A program made the translations under genes and the position numbers. The notes under the pieces are model-generated. The model had not been told where the DNA came from and did not search any database. It worked only from the letters and a program-made list of their open reading frames with translations. From Anaerolineales bacterium (GTDB lineage Bacteria > Chloroflexota > Anaerolineae > Anaerolineales > E44-bin32), in assembly GCA_004376895.1 (NCBI GenBank), contig SOIH01000035.1, forward strand, positions 1 through 47,899: a stretch of 47,899 bases of DNA, given 5' to 3'. Below are positions 10,176 through 18,953 of the stretch, piece after piece (position 1 is the first letter of the stretch; each line of letters begins with the position of its first letter).

Positions 10176-11132
10176 ATGACAAACCGATGTGCTTGGCTGC
10201 TCTATAACCCTGCTGCTGGTAGGTTTCCCGCTGGCCCGCTTCTTGAGCGCGCGCTGCGCGTTCTCTCGGCTGCGGGTTGGGATGCACAGATCGTAACAGG
10301 GGAGCCGAAGAAAGGGCTGACCGAAGTCGCAAAGGAGGCTGTTGCGCAGCGCTGTGATGCTGTATTTGTAGTCGGTGGTGATGGCTCTGTCGGTCAGGCT
10401 GCATCCGCGCTTGCGGGGTCGGAAACCGCCCTGGGGGTTCTACCGGCGGGAACTGCAAATGTATGGGCGCAGGAACTCGGTCTTCCTCGTCTTGATTGGA
10501 TTCACGTCTTTGCGCTGGAGCAGGCGGCTGAGAGATTAGCCGCTGGAGATGTCCGTCTCGTGGACGTCGGAGAGTGCAACGGTCAGGCATTCCTGCTATG
10601 GGCTGGTGTCGGGCTAGATGCTAATGTTGTTAACAGCATCGAACCACGGGAGCGCTGGGAGAAGGCGTTTGCACCAGTCCATTACGCAACACTGGCTTTG
10701 TGGAATACTATCGGGTGGGAAGGGGTGGACATAAAGGTTCGGACAGACGAGGATGAATTTGAGGGACGTTATCTGGTTGCTGTCGCTTCCAATATTCCTG
10801 CATATGCCGGTGGTTTGGTGGACTTAGCACCGGGTGCCAAGGTTGACGACGGCTTGCTGGATTTCTGGTTCATTGAGAGTGGAAAACTTCGCGATGTCCT
10901 TGTGCGGGTGGCACAGATTTTCATGGGTCGTCATGTGGATGCAGAAGGAGTATACAACTTTCAAGCTAGCGAAGCGGTCTTTGAATTGGAGGATGGTCTG
11001 CCTATGCAGTGTGACGGCGAACCAAAAGTTCTCGACTCTCCCCTTGAGTTCAGCGTTCAAAAGAAAGCTCTCAAAGTTCTCGTCCCAAGCGATGTAGATC
11101 CCGATCTCTTTGCCAGTATATCCGATGAATGA
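10176..11132 (+). CDS. Diacylglycerol kinase/LCB5 family lipid kinase
   Basis: YNPAAGRFP, VVGGDGSVGQAASAL, GVLPAGTANVWAQELGLP; ATG at 10176 preceded by GGAG (ORF track starts 10128). Confidence 0.88.
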   Translation: MTNRCAWLLYNPAAGRFPAGPLLERALRVLSAAGWDAQIVTGEPKKGLTEVAKEAVAQRCDAVFVVGGDGSVGQAASALAGSETALGVLPAGTANVWAQELGLPRLDWIHVFALEQAAERLAAGDVRLVDVGECNGQAFLLWAGVGLDANVVNSIEPRERWEKAFAPVHYATLALWNTIGWEGVDIKVRTDEDEFEGRYLVAVASNIPAYAGGLVDLAPGAKVDDGLLDFWFIESGKLRDVLVRVAQIFMGRHVDAEGVYNFQASEAVFELEDGLPMQCDGEPKVLDSPLEFSVQKKALKVLVPSDVDPDLFASISDE

Positions 11133-11175
11133 GGGATGGATGCTGTAAAAAATTAGACCTATCCTAGAGAACCCT

Positions 11176-12222
11176 TTGAATTTGATGTTGCCACTTGCAG
11201 TGGTTGCAGTAATTTTAAACGCGATGGATGCTTCGCCCGTGTGGGTTCTCATTACATCCGCGGTGGCGATGATCCCTGTAGCCGGGTTAATAGGGGAGGC
11301 GACAGAGGCCATCGCTGTGCACGCAGGACCGAGGTTAGGCGGTTTGCTCAACGCGACTTTTGGCAATGCAGCGGAATTAATCATCACCATCGTGGCAATC
11401 CGCGAAGGGCTGTTGGAACTGGTTAAAGCTTCGATAACAGGATCAATTATTGGCAATCTCCTTCTCGTTCTCGGCCTCAGTATGCTCTTAGGAGGATTAA
11501 AAAACGGAAGACAAAAATTCAATCGTGACAAGGCGAGCAGCGACGGTCTTTTACTTCTGCTGGCTATTACAGCACTGGCAATCCCCTCGCTGTTCGCTCA
11601 ATCCGGGCAGGGAATTATTGATGATTTCGATGTGGAGATCCTCAGCCTCGGTGTAGCTGGCCTGATGATGGTGCTGTATGGCCTTGGATTAATCTATGGT
11701 TTCCGATTAGAAGATGGTCCTTTAACGCGTCCATCGGCTGAATTGGTCGTGCATCGCCAGACCTGGTCGATTCGTACGGGGATTATTGTCCTGCTTGTTT
11801 CTGCCATTGGGATTGTCTGGTTGAGTGAGATTCTTGTCAAACATGTTGAAGTGGCTATTGAAAGTTACGGACTTTCCGAGTTCTTCATGGGTGTGATCAT
11901 CGTTCCGATTATCGGCAATGTCGCAGAGCACATGGTGGCTGTAGGTGTTGCCATGAAGGACCGCATCGGTCTCTCAGTGGAAATCGCCATTGGCTCGAGC
12001 CTGCAAATTGCTCTTTTCGTCGTACCTTTTTTGGTGTTTCTCAGCCTAGCGCTTGGGAACCCGCTTACCCTGGTGTTTAACAAGTTCGAATTGATCGCGC
12101 TCATAGGAGGTGTTTTAATCGCGGTACTGGTGGCTGAAGACGGTGAGGCAAATTGGCTTGAAGGGGCAATCCTGGTGGCGCTATATCTCATGCTCGCTCT
12201 AGCTTTCTTCTTACTCCACTGA
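11176..12222 (+). CDS. Calcium/proton exchanger (Cax family)
   Basis: GGLLNATFGNAAELIITIVAI and IVPIIGNVAEHMVAV alpha repeats; multi-TM. Confidence 0.93.
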   Translation: MNLMLPLAVVAVILNAMDASPVWVLITSAVAMIPVAGLIGEATEAIAVHAGPRLGGLLNATFGNAAELIITIVAIREGLLELVKASITGSIIGNLLLVLGLSMLLGGLKNGRQKFNRDKASSDGLLLLLAITALAIPSLFAQSGQGIIDDFDVEILSLGVAGLMMVLYGLGLIYGFRLEDGPLTRPSAELVVHRQTWSIRTGIIVLLVSAIGIVWLSEILVKHVEVAIESYGLSEFFMGVIIVPIIGNVAEHMVAVGVAMKDRIGLSVEIAIGSSLQIALFVVPFLVFLSLALGNPLTLVFNKFELIALIGGVLIAVLVAEDGEANWLEGAILVALYLMLALAFFLLH

Positions 12223-12722
12223 TGAAGAAAAGACCTTCTTTCCCTGGAGTTCTGAAGTCAAACTGGCTATGGGCCGTACTCGGTATCTTATTGGGCGCAA
12301 TCGCCTTACTTGTGTTGGTTGCGCTCGGATATTTCACTCGTCAAGCTCGTGCAGCGGTGTCCCCAGCGACACCGATATTAGTTCTAATCACTGCGCCAAC
12401 AGCTTCCATAACCATCCCGCCGCCGACAGAAACTGTCGAACCTGCGGATACCCCTACGCCTACACTTTCTCCGGAAGCGGATGGCTCGCTCTCGCAGGGG
12501 AGACTCGTCGAAGTCTATGGTACGGAAGGGGACGGTCTCCGGTTGCGTGACAATACTGGGCTGGATTCCAAAATTGTGTTCTTAGCAGTTGAGAGTGAAG
12601 TCTTTGAATTGCGAGAGGGCCCTGTGGAAAAGGATGGTTATGAATGGTGGTTCTTGGTTAACCCCTATAACCTGGAAAAAACTGGGTGGGCAGTTAGCAT
12701 CTATTTGCGAACAATCGATTAG
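12222..12722 (+). CDS. Membrane-anchored SH3-like domain protein
   Basis: N-terminal TM, Thr/Pro-rich linker, GDGLRLRDNTGLDSKIVFLAVESEVFELREGP...GYEWWFLVNP bacterial SH3 pattern; TGATG coupling to cax. Confidence 0.7.
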   Translation: MKKRPSFPGVLKSNWLWAVLGILLGAIALLVLVALGYFTRQARAAVSPATPILVLITAPTASITIPPPTETVEPADTPTPTLSPEADGSLSQGRLVEVYGTEGDGLRLRDNTGLDSKIVFLAVESEVFELREGPVEKDGYEWWFLVNPYNLEKTGWAVSIYLRTID

Positions 12723-12773
12723 AAGACGATTTGCCCCGTTAGTGTTCATGAGCTAATATTTGCCCGCTCAAGG

Positions 12774-13133
12774 ATGGAACAAGTGAAGAGCAAACCAAAG
12801 CGCGTCTCGGCCTCCCGTAATGAAGCGATATTGCGGATCGAATGGGAGGATGGTCACAAAAGCGAATATCCCTTCGGCATGCTTCGTGCAGCCTGTCCTT
12901 GTGCAGATTGCCGCGCTAGTCATGATCAAGATCAGGGTGCTGAGAAAGAAGACATGCTGGAACTGACCTTTCGCGATGAGAACACGACGATCCTTGAAGG
13001 AATCGAACAAGTAGGCAACTATGCAGTTAAGTTGGTTTGGCGAGATGGTCACGACGCCGGTATTTATACGTGGGATTACCTTTATCACCTTTGCCCCTGC
13101 GGTGATCATGGTGACGGAAGGAGATCGGCGTGA
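12774..13133 (+). CDS. DUF971 (GBBH-like N-terminal domain) protein
   Basis: LRIEWEDGHKSEYPFGMLRAACPCADCRASHD and VGNYAVKLVWRDGHDAGIYTWDYLYHLC. Confidence 0.85.
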   Translation: MEQVKSKPKRVSASRNEAILRIEWEDGHKSEYPFGMLRAACPCADCRASHDQDQGAEKEDMLELTFRDENTTILEGIEQVGNYAVKLVWRDGHDAGIYTWDYLYHLCPCGDHGDGRRSA

Positions 13134-13690
13134 AGGATCCTCTGGATGAGTTAATCAACTTCGCAGAGAGAACTTACGTTCGCTTAGAGGCGGAGACGCT
13201 CATCATGGATTGTATCGAGCGTGGAGAACCCAAGCCGTTTTTCAAGCTTCTTGAAGAATTGATTCTTGCTGGCACATCCTCTCTCAGCGTGTTGCGTGAG
13301 ATTCTAGATGTCATACGAGTTATAAAGGCTGGCCTGGGTAAAGAAGGCTTAGATGTACGCCAGGACCTCGTTGATGCCATGGCTGAATTCGGCATCGCTT
13401 TACCAAAGCTACTCTCTTCGGAAGATCCTGAAGCATTTAGGCAAATATGCGGCTATGAGATGAGATATAAGGTAAATGAGATCGCCTATCATTTGGAGAT
13501 TGAAGAAAGTGCCTTGCTCGAAGAAATCTGCATTGAAGCGGGGAACAAAGTAACTGCGATTGCGGGAAGAATGGCGATTCTCACGCAGCTTGAAGAGAAT
13601 GTTCAAGATTGGATTGATGGTCTTGCCTATGATGCGGTCCACAAATTCGATTATTCGGGTTGGAATCACGACCAATCCATAAGTCATTGA
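13130..13690 (+). CDS. Hypothetical protein, translationally coupled to DUF971 gene
   Basis: GTGA overlap with upstream stop; 186-aa helical ORF. Confidence 0.7.
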   Translation: MKDPLDELINFAERTYVRLEAETLIMDCIERGEPKPFFKLLEELILAGTSSLSVLREILDVIRVIKAGLGKEGLDVRQDLVDAMAEFGIALPKLLSSEDPEAFRQICGYEMRYKVNEIAYHLEIEESALLEEICIEAGNKVTAIAGRMAILTQLEENVQDWIDGLAYDAVHKFDYSGWNHDQSISH

Positions 13691-14020
13691 ATCAACCAAA
13701 CACGGGAAAAGCTGAAGTGCATGCGCGATAAGTTCGTGTAGCCATGTTTGGCATGTTTTTTCCCCATCTGACACCTAAAAAATTCGGAATAACGGGAGCA
13801 GAACTTCCGGCACATACACAGAAAAAGCATCCGCAGCCTGACAATAAATCTCCCATCGACTTTAAAGCCGCCTTATTTCTAATCAAGGCACTTCTCCAAA
13901 ACCGATAGAAAGCTGTTCTAACCGCGCAAAACTTCTGTTACAGATGATAATAAATGATGGATCCGTATCATCCCCCAACATTATCTGGCTGATGACCTAT
14001 GATCCCTCATGAAAACGAAC

Positions 14021-14040
14021 AAGGGCGCACATGCGCCCTT
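14021..14040. terminator. Hairpin downstream of LuxR-type response regulator
   Basis: AAGGGCGCA-CA-TGCGCCCTT inverted repeat in intergenic space between convergent genes. Confidence 0.55.
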
Positions 14041-14136
14041 TGGTTGTGGAAACCCTGGTTTACTCATCAGATAGAGCAGGGCGGCCTCAGGCTTGGTCAC
14101 CCATACCTTCTGGAGGAGGTTCTGACTAAAGATGGA

Positions 14137-14790
14137 TTAAAGGTAGTCTTTCAAATTATGCTCAACGGCATAGGCTGCAGCTTCCGCCCGGTTTCGGACA
14201 TTTAGTTTAGAAAGGATGCTGCTGACGTAATTTCGAACTGTTCCCTCTCCAAGAAAGAGCATCTCGGCGATCTGACGATTTGTCCTCCCCTCGGAGACAA
14301 GCTGCAATACGTGCATCTCTTGCTGGGTGAGTTCTGCAAAAGCCGATGCTTCCTCCTCACGCGCTGCTTTCCGGACTTCCTGGAACACTCTCTGAGTAAC
14401 GGCTGGATCGAGTAAAGCTTCACCTCGTCCAATCGCCTCGATCGCTCTAACAAGATCGTCCCCACCAATCTGCTTTAAGACATAACCAGCAGCCCCTGCA
14501 CGGATGGCTGAGAAGAGCATCTCGTCCTCGGCATAGGATGTGAGCATGATGACTTTGGTATCGGGGTGGTTTTCTGTGATGTCCTGACAGGCTTCGATAC
14601 CAGAGCCACCCTTCAAGCGAATATCCATCACGACGACATCCGGCTTGTACGATTTCGTTTTTTCGATTGCATCACGAGGGCCAACCGCTTCAGCGACCAC
14701 CTCGAAGCTTGGATGTTTCTCAAGCAGCGCTTTCAAACCTAAACGGACAACTTCGTGATCGTCTACCAAGAGTATGCGTTGACGGGCCAA
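14137..14790 (-). CDS. NarL/LuxR-family response regulator
   Basis: [34 protein letters not shown]-terminal [46 protein letters not shown]. Confidence 0.95.
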   Translation of the reverse strand: MARQRILLVDDHEVVRLGLKALLEKHPSFEVVAEAVGPRDAIEKTKSYKPDVVVMDIRLKGGSGIEACQDITENHPDTKVIMLTSYAEDEMLFSAIRAGAAGYVLKQIGGDDLVRAIEAIGRGEALLDPAVTQRVFQEVRKAAREEEASAFAELTQQEMHVLQLVSEGRTNRQIAEMLFLGEGTVRNYVSSILSKLNVRNRAEAAAYAVEHNLKDYL

Positions 14791-15030
14791 TTGTCTTCCT
14801 CTCTAATTCGGCTAATTAATATCCAGATTCTAATCGAGGTGACCTCGTTGGACAAGGAGCTAACTGTTGCCCACCCAGGCGAATACTTGTGGAAGGATCC
14901 ATTTTCAGTGGACTCTCACATCGATTTTATAAATGGTTGGAACAATGGCTAATTCAAAACTTGAACGGGACAAGTGCGTTCTTATCGGATATTAAGGATC
15001 AACATCTAAACAGCCCGGGGAGGGAAGGGT

Positions 15031-15768
15031 TCAGGAGTTCTCGCGATTAACCAAGTCGCGCTTGTAATCGACAAATCGGTAGCCTACTCCACGTTCGGTG
15101 ATGAAGTATTCAGGATTCGATGGGTCGAGTTCGAGCTTCTGGCGTAAATAATTTATATACAGACGGAGGTAATGCGTTTCATCACGGTACTCATAGCCCC
15201 AGACTTTGGCAAGCAGCTGCTCATGGGGGACAACGTATCCTGCATTCTTCACAAGATGGTATAGAAGGCGAAATTCAGTCGGGCGGAGTTTAACGAGCTC
15301 ATCGTCTACCCAAATCTCACGGCGGTCGAAGTCGATCTTGAGCCGGTTATCTACCTGGATGACATCGTGAACAGGTTGCCCGACCATTTCGGTGCGGCGC
15401 AAAACAGCTCGCACACGACTTACCAACTCACGCGGGCTGAAAGGTTTGGTTATGTAATCATCGGCGCCAAGCTCCAAACCTCGTACACGATCTTCCTCCT
15501 CACCCTTAGCGGTGAGCATAATTACAGGCACTGTGGAGATATCCCGAATAAGTCGCAGCGTTTCGAAGCCATCAAGGTCCGGCATCATCACATCTAATAG
15601 AATCAGGTCCGGCAACAGATCTCGCATCTGGTCTAGCGCCTGAGTCCCCGAAGTGGCTTCGTAGACTTCGAAGCCATCATGCTCAAGATTCAAACGGATG
15701 AAGTGAATCATCCGCGGTTCATCGTCGACAACAAGAATCTTGCGTCGGCGAGGTGAGGATTCCGTCAT
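15031..15768 (-). CDS. OmpR/PhoB-family winged-helix response regulator
   Basis: [73 protein letters not shown]; start at MTESSPRRR (15768), not ORF-track 15981. Confidence 0.94.
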   Translation of the reverse strand: MTESSPRRRKILVVDDEPRMIHFIRLNLEHDGFEVYEATSGTQALDQMRDLLPDLILLDVMMPDLDGFETLRLIRDISTVPVIMLTAKGEEEDRVRGLELGADDYITKPFSPRELVSRVRAVLRRTEMVGQPVHDVIQVDNRLKIDFDRREIWVDDELVKLRPTEFRLLYHLVKNAGYVVPHEQLLAKVWGYEYRDETHYLRLYINYLRQKLELDPSNPEYFITERGVGYRFVDYKRDLVNRENS

Positions 15769-15769
15769 T

Positions 15770-16012
15770 TTATTCCCGGACGAAACCGATGAGGTCTTCG
15801 TCTTCTTTGGTGGGGAGGATCTCGATGAAAAAGATTCGATGCATCGGCCACACGACGCTAGTGACAGTCTCGTGTAAAAAGGATAAATCTTTGTCATCCT
15901 TGCGTCGGGGATTATTAACTGTAAGCGACGTATCTTGCGGTCCTGGCAAATCCTCGATCTCACCAAGAACCGCTTCCTCACCAGATATATGGAGCAGAAT
16001 TGTATAAGACAT
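15770..16012 (-). CDS. 80-aa protein of unknown function within the STK/PP2C/FHA operon
   Basis: [23 protein letters not shown]...; fits exactly between FHA gene and response regulator with 1-3 bp gaps. Confidence 0.7.
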   Translation of the reverse strand: MSYTILLHISGEEAVLGEIEDLPGPQDTSLTVNNPRRKDDKDLSFLHETVTSVVWPMHRIFFIEILPTKEDEDLIGFVRE

Positions 16013-16015
16013 AGG

Positions 16016-16540
16016 CTACCTTGACCCTTTTGTCTGCTGCGATATGATTTGCAGTCTTAAGCGACCCAGCTGGATAATATCACCATGATAAATTGGCGAA
16101 GTCACTTGCCCCTTGATGCGCTTACCGTTCACGATTGTCCCATTTGCACTGTCTAGATCAATCACGAATACTCCATCTTTCTCAACCCTCAGTTCGGCGT
16201 GCATTCTAGAGATACCCTGATCATAGGCGTCGAATTTTGCCAGGTCGACATCAGGAATGACCGCTTGGCCTTCAATCGATCGGCCTAGTGTGAAATTGTC
16301 CCGCCCGAGTAGGGAGATGACGTCACCCGAGGAAACAACGCGTAACCCCAACAGCGAACCGGTCGAGAGGTCGGGTCCTGCTGGAGGAGATGGTTTGGTC
16401 GCATTTGCTTCCTTGCTGATTTTGTCGGGTGATATTGACATCGTTGGGATTGGGGAAGCGTGGACCAGTCGAGTACCGCACTCGCTGCAGAACAGGGTGC
16501 CGACGAATTCGTGGTGATTACATGATGGGCATTCGATCAT
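16016..16540 (-). CDS. Zinc-ribbon + FHA domain protein
   Basis: [22 protein letters not shown] zinc ribbon; [10 protein letters not shown]...[39 protein letters not shown]. Confidence 0.92.
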   Translation of the reverse strand: MIECPSCNHHEFVGTLFCSECGTRLVHASPIPTMSISPDKISKEANATKPSPPAGPDLSTGSLLGLRVVSSGDVISLLGRDNFTLGRSIEGQAVIPDVDLAKFDAYDQGISRMHAELRVEKDGVFVIDLDSANGTIVNGKRIKGQVTSPIYHGDIIQLGRLRLQIISQQTKGSR

Positions 16541-18015
16541 GACTCACTCAAAGGTGGAAGTAATAGTAAAGCTCGCGTACCGTATTTTAACGTTTTTTCG
16601 CCTTCTGTCGAGAAGCGCCGGGAGCGGGAGAGTTGAACTGCCTCATTGAGCGCGGCTTTTGCGAGATCGCGTTCGCCTGCAGCGAGAAGTTGTGTGGCCA
16701 GGTTCTCCAATCTCCTTGCGGCTTGTGCTGCTTGACCGAGCTCAACCTCATGGCGCGCTTTTTCCTGCATTTTGTATAAAGCGAGCATATTCAATGCGGA
16801 AGAAATCTCCTGTGGCGGAGGTTGAGGGTCGGCTTCGCTTGAGACCGGCAAGCTGATATCTAAGGGAAGTGTCTTTTTCTCGGAATCTGCAGCAAGCAGG
16901 TCCCCGCTGAGGTTGAGGTGAGCAAGCGGGATCTCGCTTGCGCCCGCAAGTGGATGGACAACAAGTTCTAGCAGAAGGCGGACCGAACCATGCCTCGGGA
17001 GATGACCAAGTGTCATTGGGAAGCTGTCACCGAGCGGCATTGGCTCAGGAAGGAGACGATAAGTCGAACGCAAATCAACCTGCTGACCTAGCGATCCATC
17101 GATTTGTAAATTTTTGACGACGATCTGGCTCAAGTTGTCGTAAATTGAATGCAGCAAGTCTGTTACAGCCCGTGGGGTGTTTAAAAAAATGACATGTCCA
17201 CCTGTTCGACTTGCGATTTCGTCTAACAGACGATCACTCCAATCGGAGCCGATTCCAACGCAGTTGATGGTGATACCTGCCGCGGCAGCTTGATCTGCAA
17301 GCTCAAGACAGAGCTCTTCATCCCCATATGTTCTCCCGTCTGTGAGAAGGACCAGATGGTTGACGCCCTCATTTGTGAATGTTTGGTGGATCTCATCCAA
17401 GCCAGTCGTCAAGCCTTGGGCGATCTCTGTGCCGCCACCGGCATGCATGAGGCTCAAACGAGCTCGGGCGGTAGCTAAGACTTTGGCCTGATCTGGCGAA
17501 ACAATAACTTCAGCACGATCGCTGAAAGCGGTGACGGAAGTGTTGTCCTCGGGTTGTAGATCTTGAAGGATTGCCAATACCGCCGATCGTACTTGGTCCA
17601 TCCGCTTGCCACTCATCGAGGTTGAACGGTCGATCACGATGCTGAGGTTAATGGGAGGCCTGATCTCCGGTAAATCTTCATTGGGGAAGACATCAAGAAG
17701 GATGTAGTGAACTTGTGGTTCACCGATCTCAAGCAAGCTATTACGGCTGTTGAGAATGTTGCAGTGGAATGGTGAAGCCGCTGCGTAGGCAACATCCGCA
17801 GCGGCTAAATCTTCATCATAAGCTGCGCGTAGATCTGGGTCGATGAGGGTTTCATATGCCTTGCTTACTTCTAGGAAGAGCTCCGTCTCACCAAGCTGGA
17901 TGTTCTTATCCGGGTGGAGTTGGTGGGCGGCTTCGCGAAAGGCGCGTCGGATTTGTTCCGATGTCGCATTCCTTGGCACTTTGAGGAGGGTATAGTAATC
18001 CTTCTCCACTGGCAC
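16537..18015 (-). CDS. DnaJ-domain/von Willebrand factor A fusion protein
   Basis: N-term DYYTLLKVPRNATSEQIRRAFREAAHQLHPDKN (HPD intact) then NLSIVIDRSTSMSGKRMDQVRSAV (MIDAS DxSxS) and LTDGRTYGDE; 4-bp overlap with FHA gene. Confidence 0.92.
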   Translation of the reverse strand: MPVEKDYYTLLKVPRNATSEQIRRAFREAAHQLHPDKNIQLGETELFLEVSKAYETLIDPDLRAAYDEDLAAADVAYAAASPFHCNILNSRNSLLEIGEPQVHYILLDVFPNEDLPEIRPPINLSIVIDRSTSMSGKRMDQVRSAVLAILQDLQPEDNTSVTAFSDRAEVIVSPDQAKVLATARARLSLMHAGGGTEIAQGLTTGLDEIHQTFTNEGVNHLVLLTDGRTYGDEELCLELADQAAAAGITINCVGIGSDWSDRLLDEIASRTGGHVIFLNTPRAVTDLLHSIYDNLSQIVVKNLQIDGSLGQQVDLRSTYRLLPEPMPLGDSFPMTLGHLPRHGSVRLLLELVVHPLAGASEIPLAHLNLSGDLLAADSEKKTLPLDISLPVSSEADPQPPPQEISSALNMLALYKMQEKARHEVELGQAAQAARRLENLATQLLAAGERDLAKAALNEAVQLSRSRRFSTEGEKTLKYGTRALLLLPPLSES

Positions 18016-18024
18016 CTTGTTCCT

Positions 18025-18918
18025 CTAATCAGATGGAAAACGAACGATAACAACGGAGATGTTATCGGGACCACCGGCGAAGTTCGCGGCTTGGACGAGT
18101 TGCTCGCAGGCGATTTGTGGATGAGGTGCATCGTTCACGACATGCTTAATCTGGGGATCGGGTACCACGCCCCAAAGACCATCCGAGCAGAGAAGTAGAT
18201 GCCCCCCCTTCGGTGCGGCGGTGGTGAAAACATCAATTTCAAGATTTGCCCCCTGACCGATTGCACGGTACAGAACATTTCGTTGGGGATGCGATTCGGC
18301 TTCCTCAGCGGTGAGCTGACCGAGTTCCTTGAGGCGCTCAACCAACGAGTGATCCCTAGTTAGGATTTCGATTTGACCATCATTGATGGCGTAGGCGCGG
18401 CTGTCACCGACATGCCCGATCGTCAATTTTGATCCAAGCAGCAACGCCGCAGTCATTGTCGTTCCACCTCCGGGAACTTGTTCCACAACAGCGGAGTTCG
18501 CTTCCTCCAAAGCAGTATGTAGGAGTTCTTGTAGCGGGAGCATCTCGGTAGAGTTATCTAAATCGAGCATATGAAGGACTGTCTCTTCCATCAATTTTCG
18601 AGCAACGGAGCGAATGGAAACGTTGCTGGCGACCTCTCCGGCTCGATGTCCGCCCATCCCGTCAGCAACCATGAACAGGCCGAACTCAGGAAGCGGTTCA
18701 GCCCCGGCAGAATCCCCTTTGATGACCAGTTGTGCATCCTCATTATGACTTCGCTCGAGGCCAGCTGACTGGCTTGCACCAACGATGATTCGATCGTCGG
18801 GAGCGGAGCTATAAGCGCGGCTCCCCGCGGATCCTTTACCGGTCATCCGGAAGCCGGTTCCAGTCTGAGGGGGAGATGAGCCAAAAAGGCGGGAAAATAA
18901 AGTTTTCAAAAAGGTCAT
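18025..18918 (-). CDS. PP2C-family Ser/Thr protein phosphatase
   Basis: GLERSHNEDAQLV, LFMVADGMGGHRAGEVAS, GHVGDSRAYAI, LLCSDGLWGVV, GGPDNISVVIV. Confidence 0.95.
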   Translation of the reverse strand: MTFLKTLFSRLFGSSPPQTGTGFRMTGKGSAGSRAYSSAPDDRIIVGASQSAGLERSHNEDAQLVIKGDSAGAEPLPEFGLFMVADGMGGHRAGEVASNVSIRSVARKLMEETVLHMLDLDNSTEMLPLQELLHTALEEANSAVVEQVPGGGTTMTAALLLGSKLTIGHVGDSRAYAINDGQIEILTRDHSLVERLKELGQLTAEEAESHPQRNVLYRAIGQGANLEIDVFTTAAPKGGHLLLCSDGLWGVVPDPQIKHVVNDAPHPQIACEQLVQAANFAGGPDNISVVIVRFPSD

Positions 18919-18953
18919 TTATTGATATCTCATTGAAGTTTCTATTAGGTTAC

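Noticed and set aside
10824-11531. 235-aa minus-strand ORF spanning the lipid kinase/cax junction
   Set aside because: Overlaps two well-supported plus-strand genes; composition typical of antisense reading
13692-13886. 64-aa minus-strand ORF (MIRNKAALKSMGDLLSGCGCFF...) in the intergenic gap
   Set aside because: Short, no convincing SD or family, Cys-rich stretch looks fortuitous; not enough support for a gene
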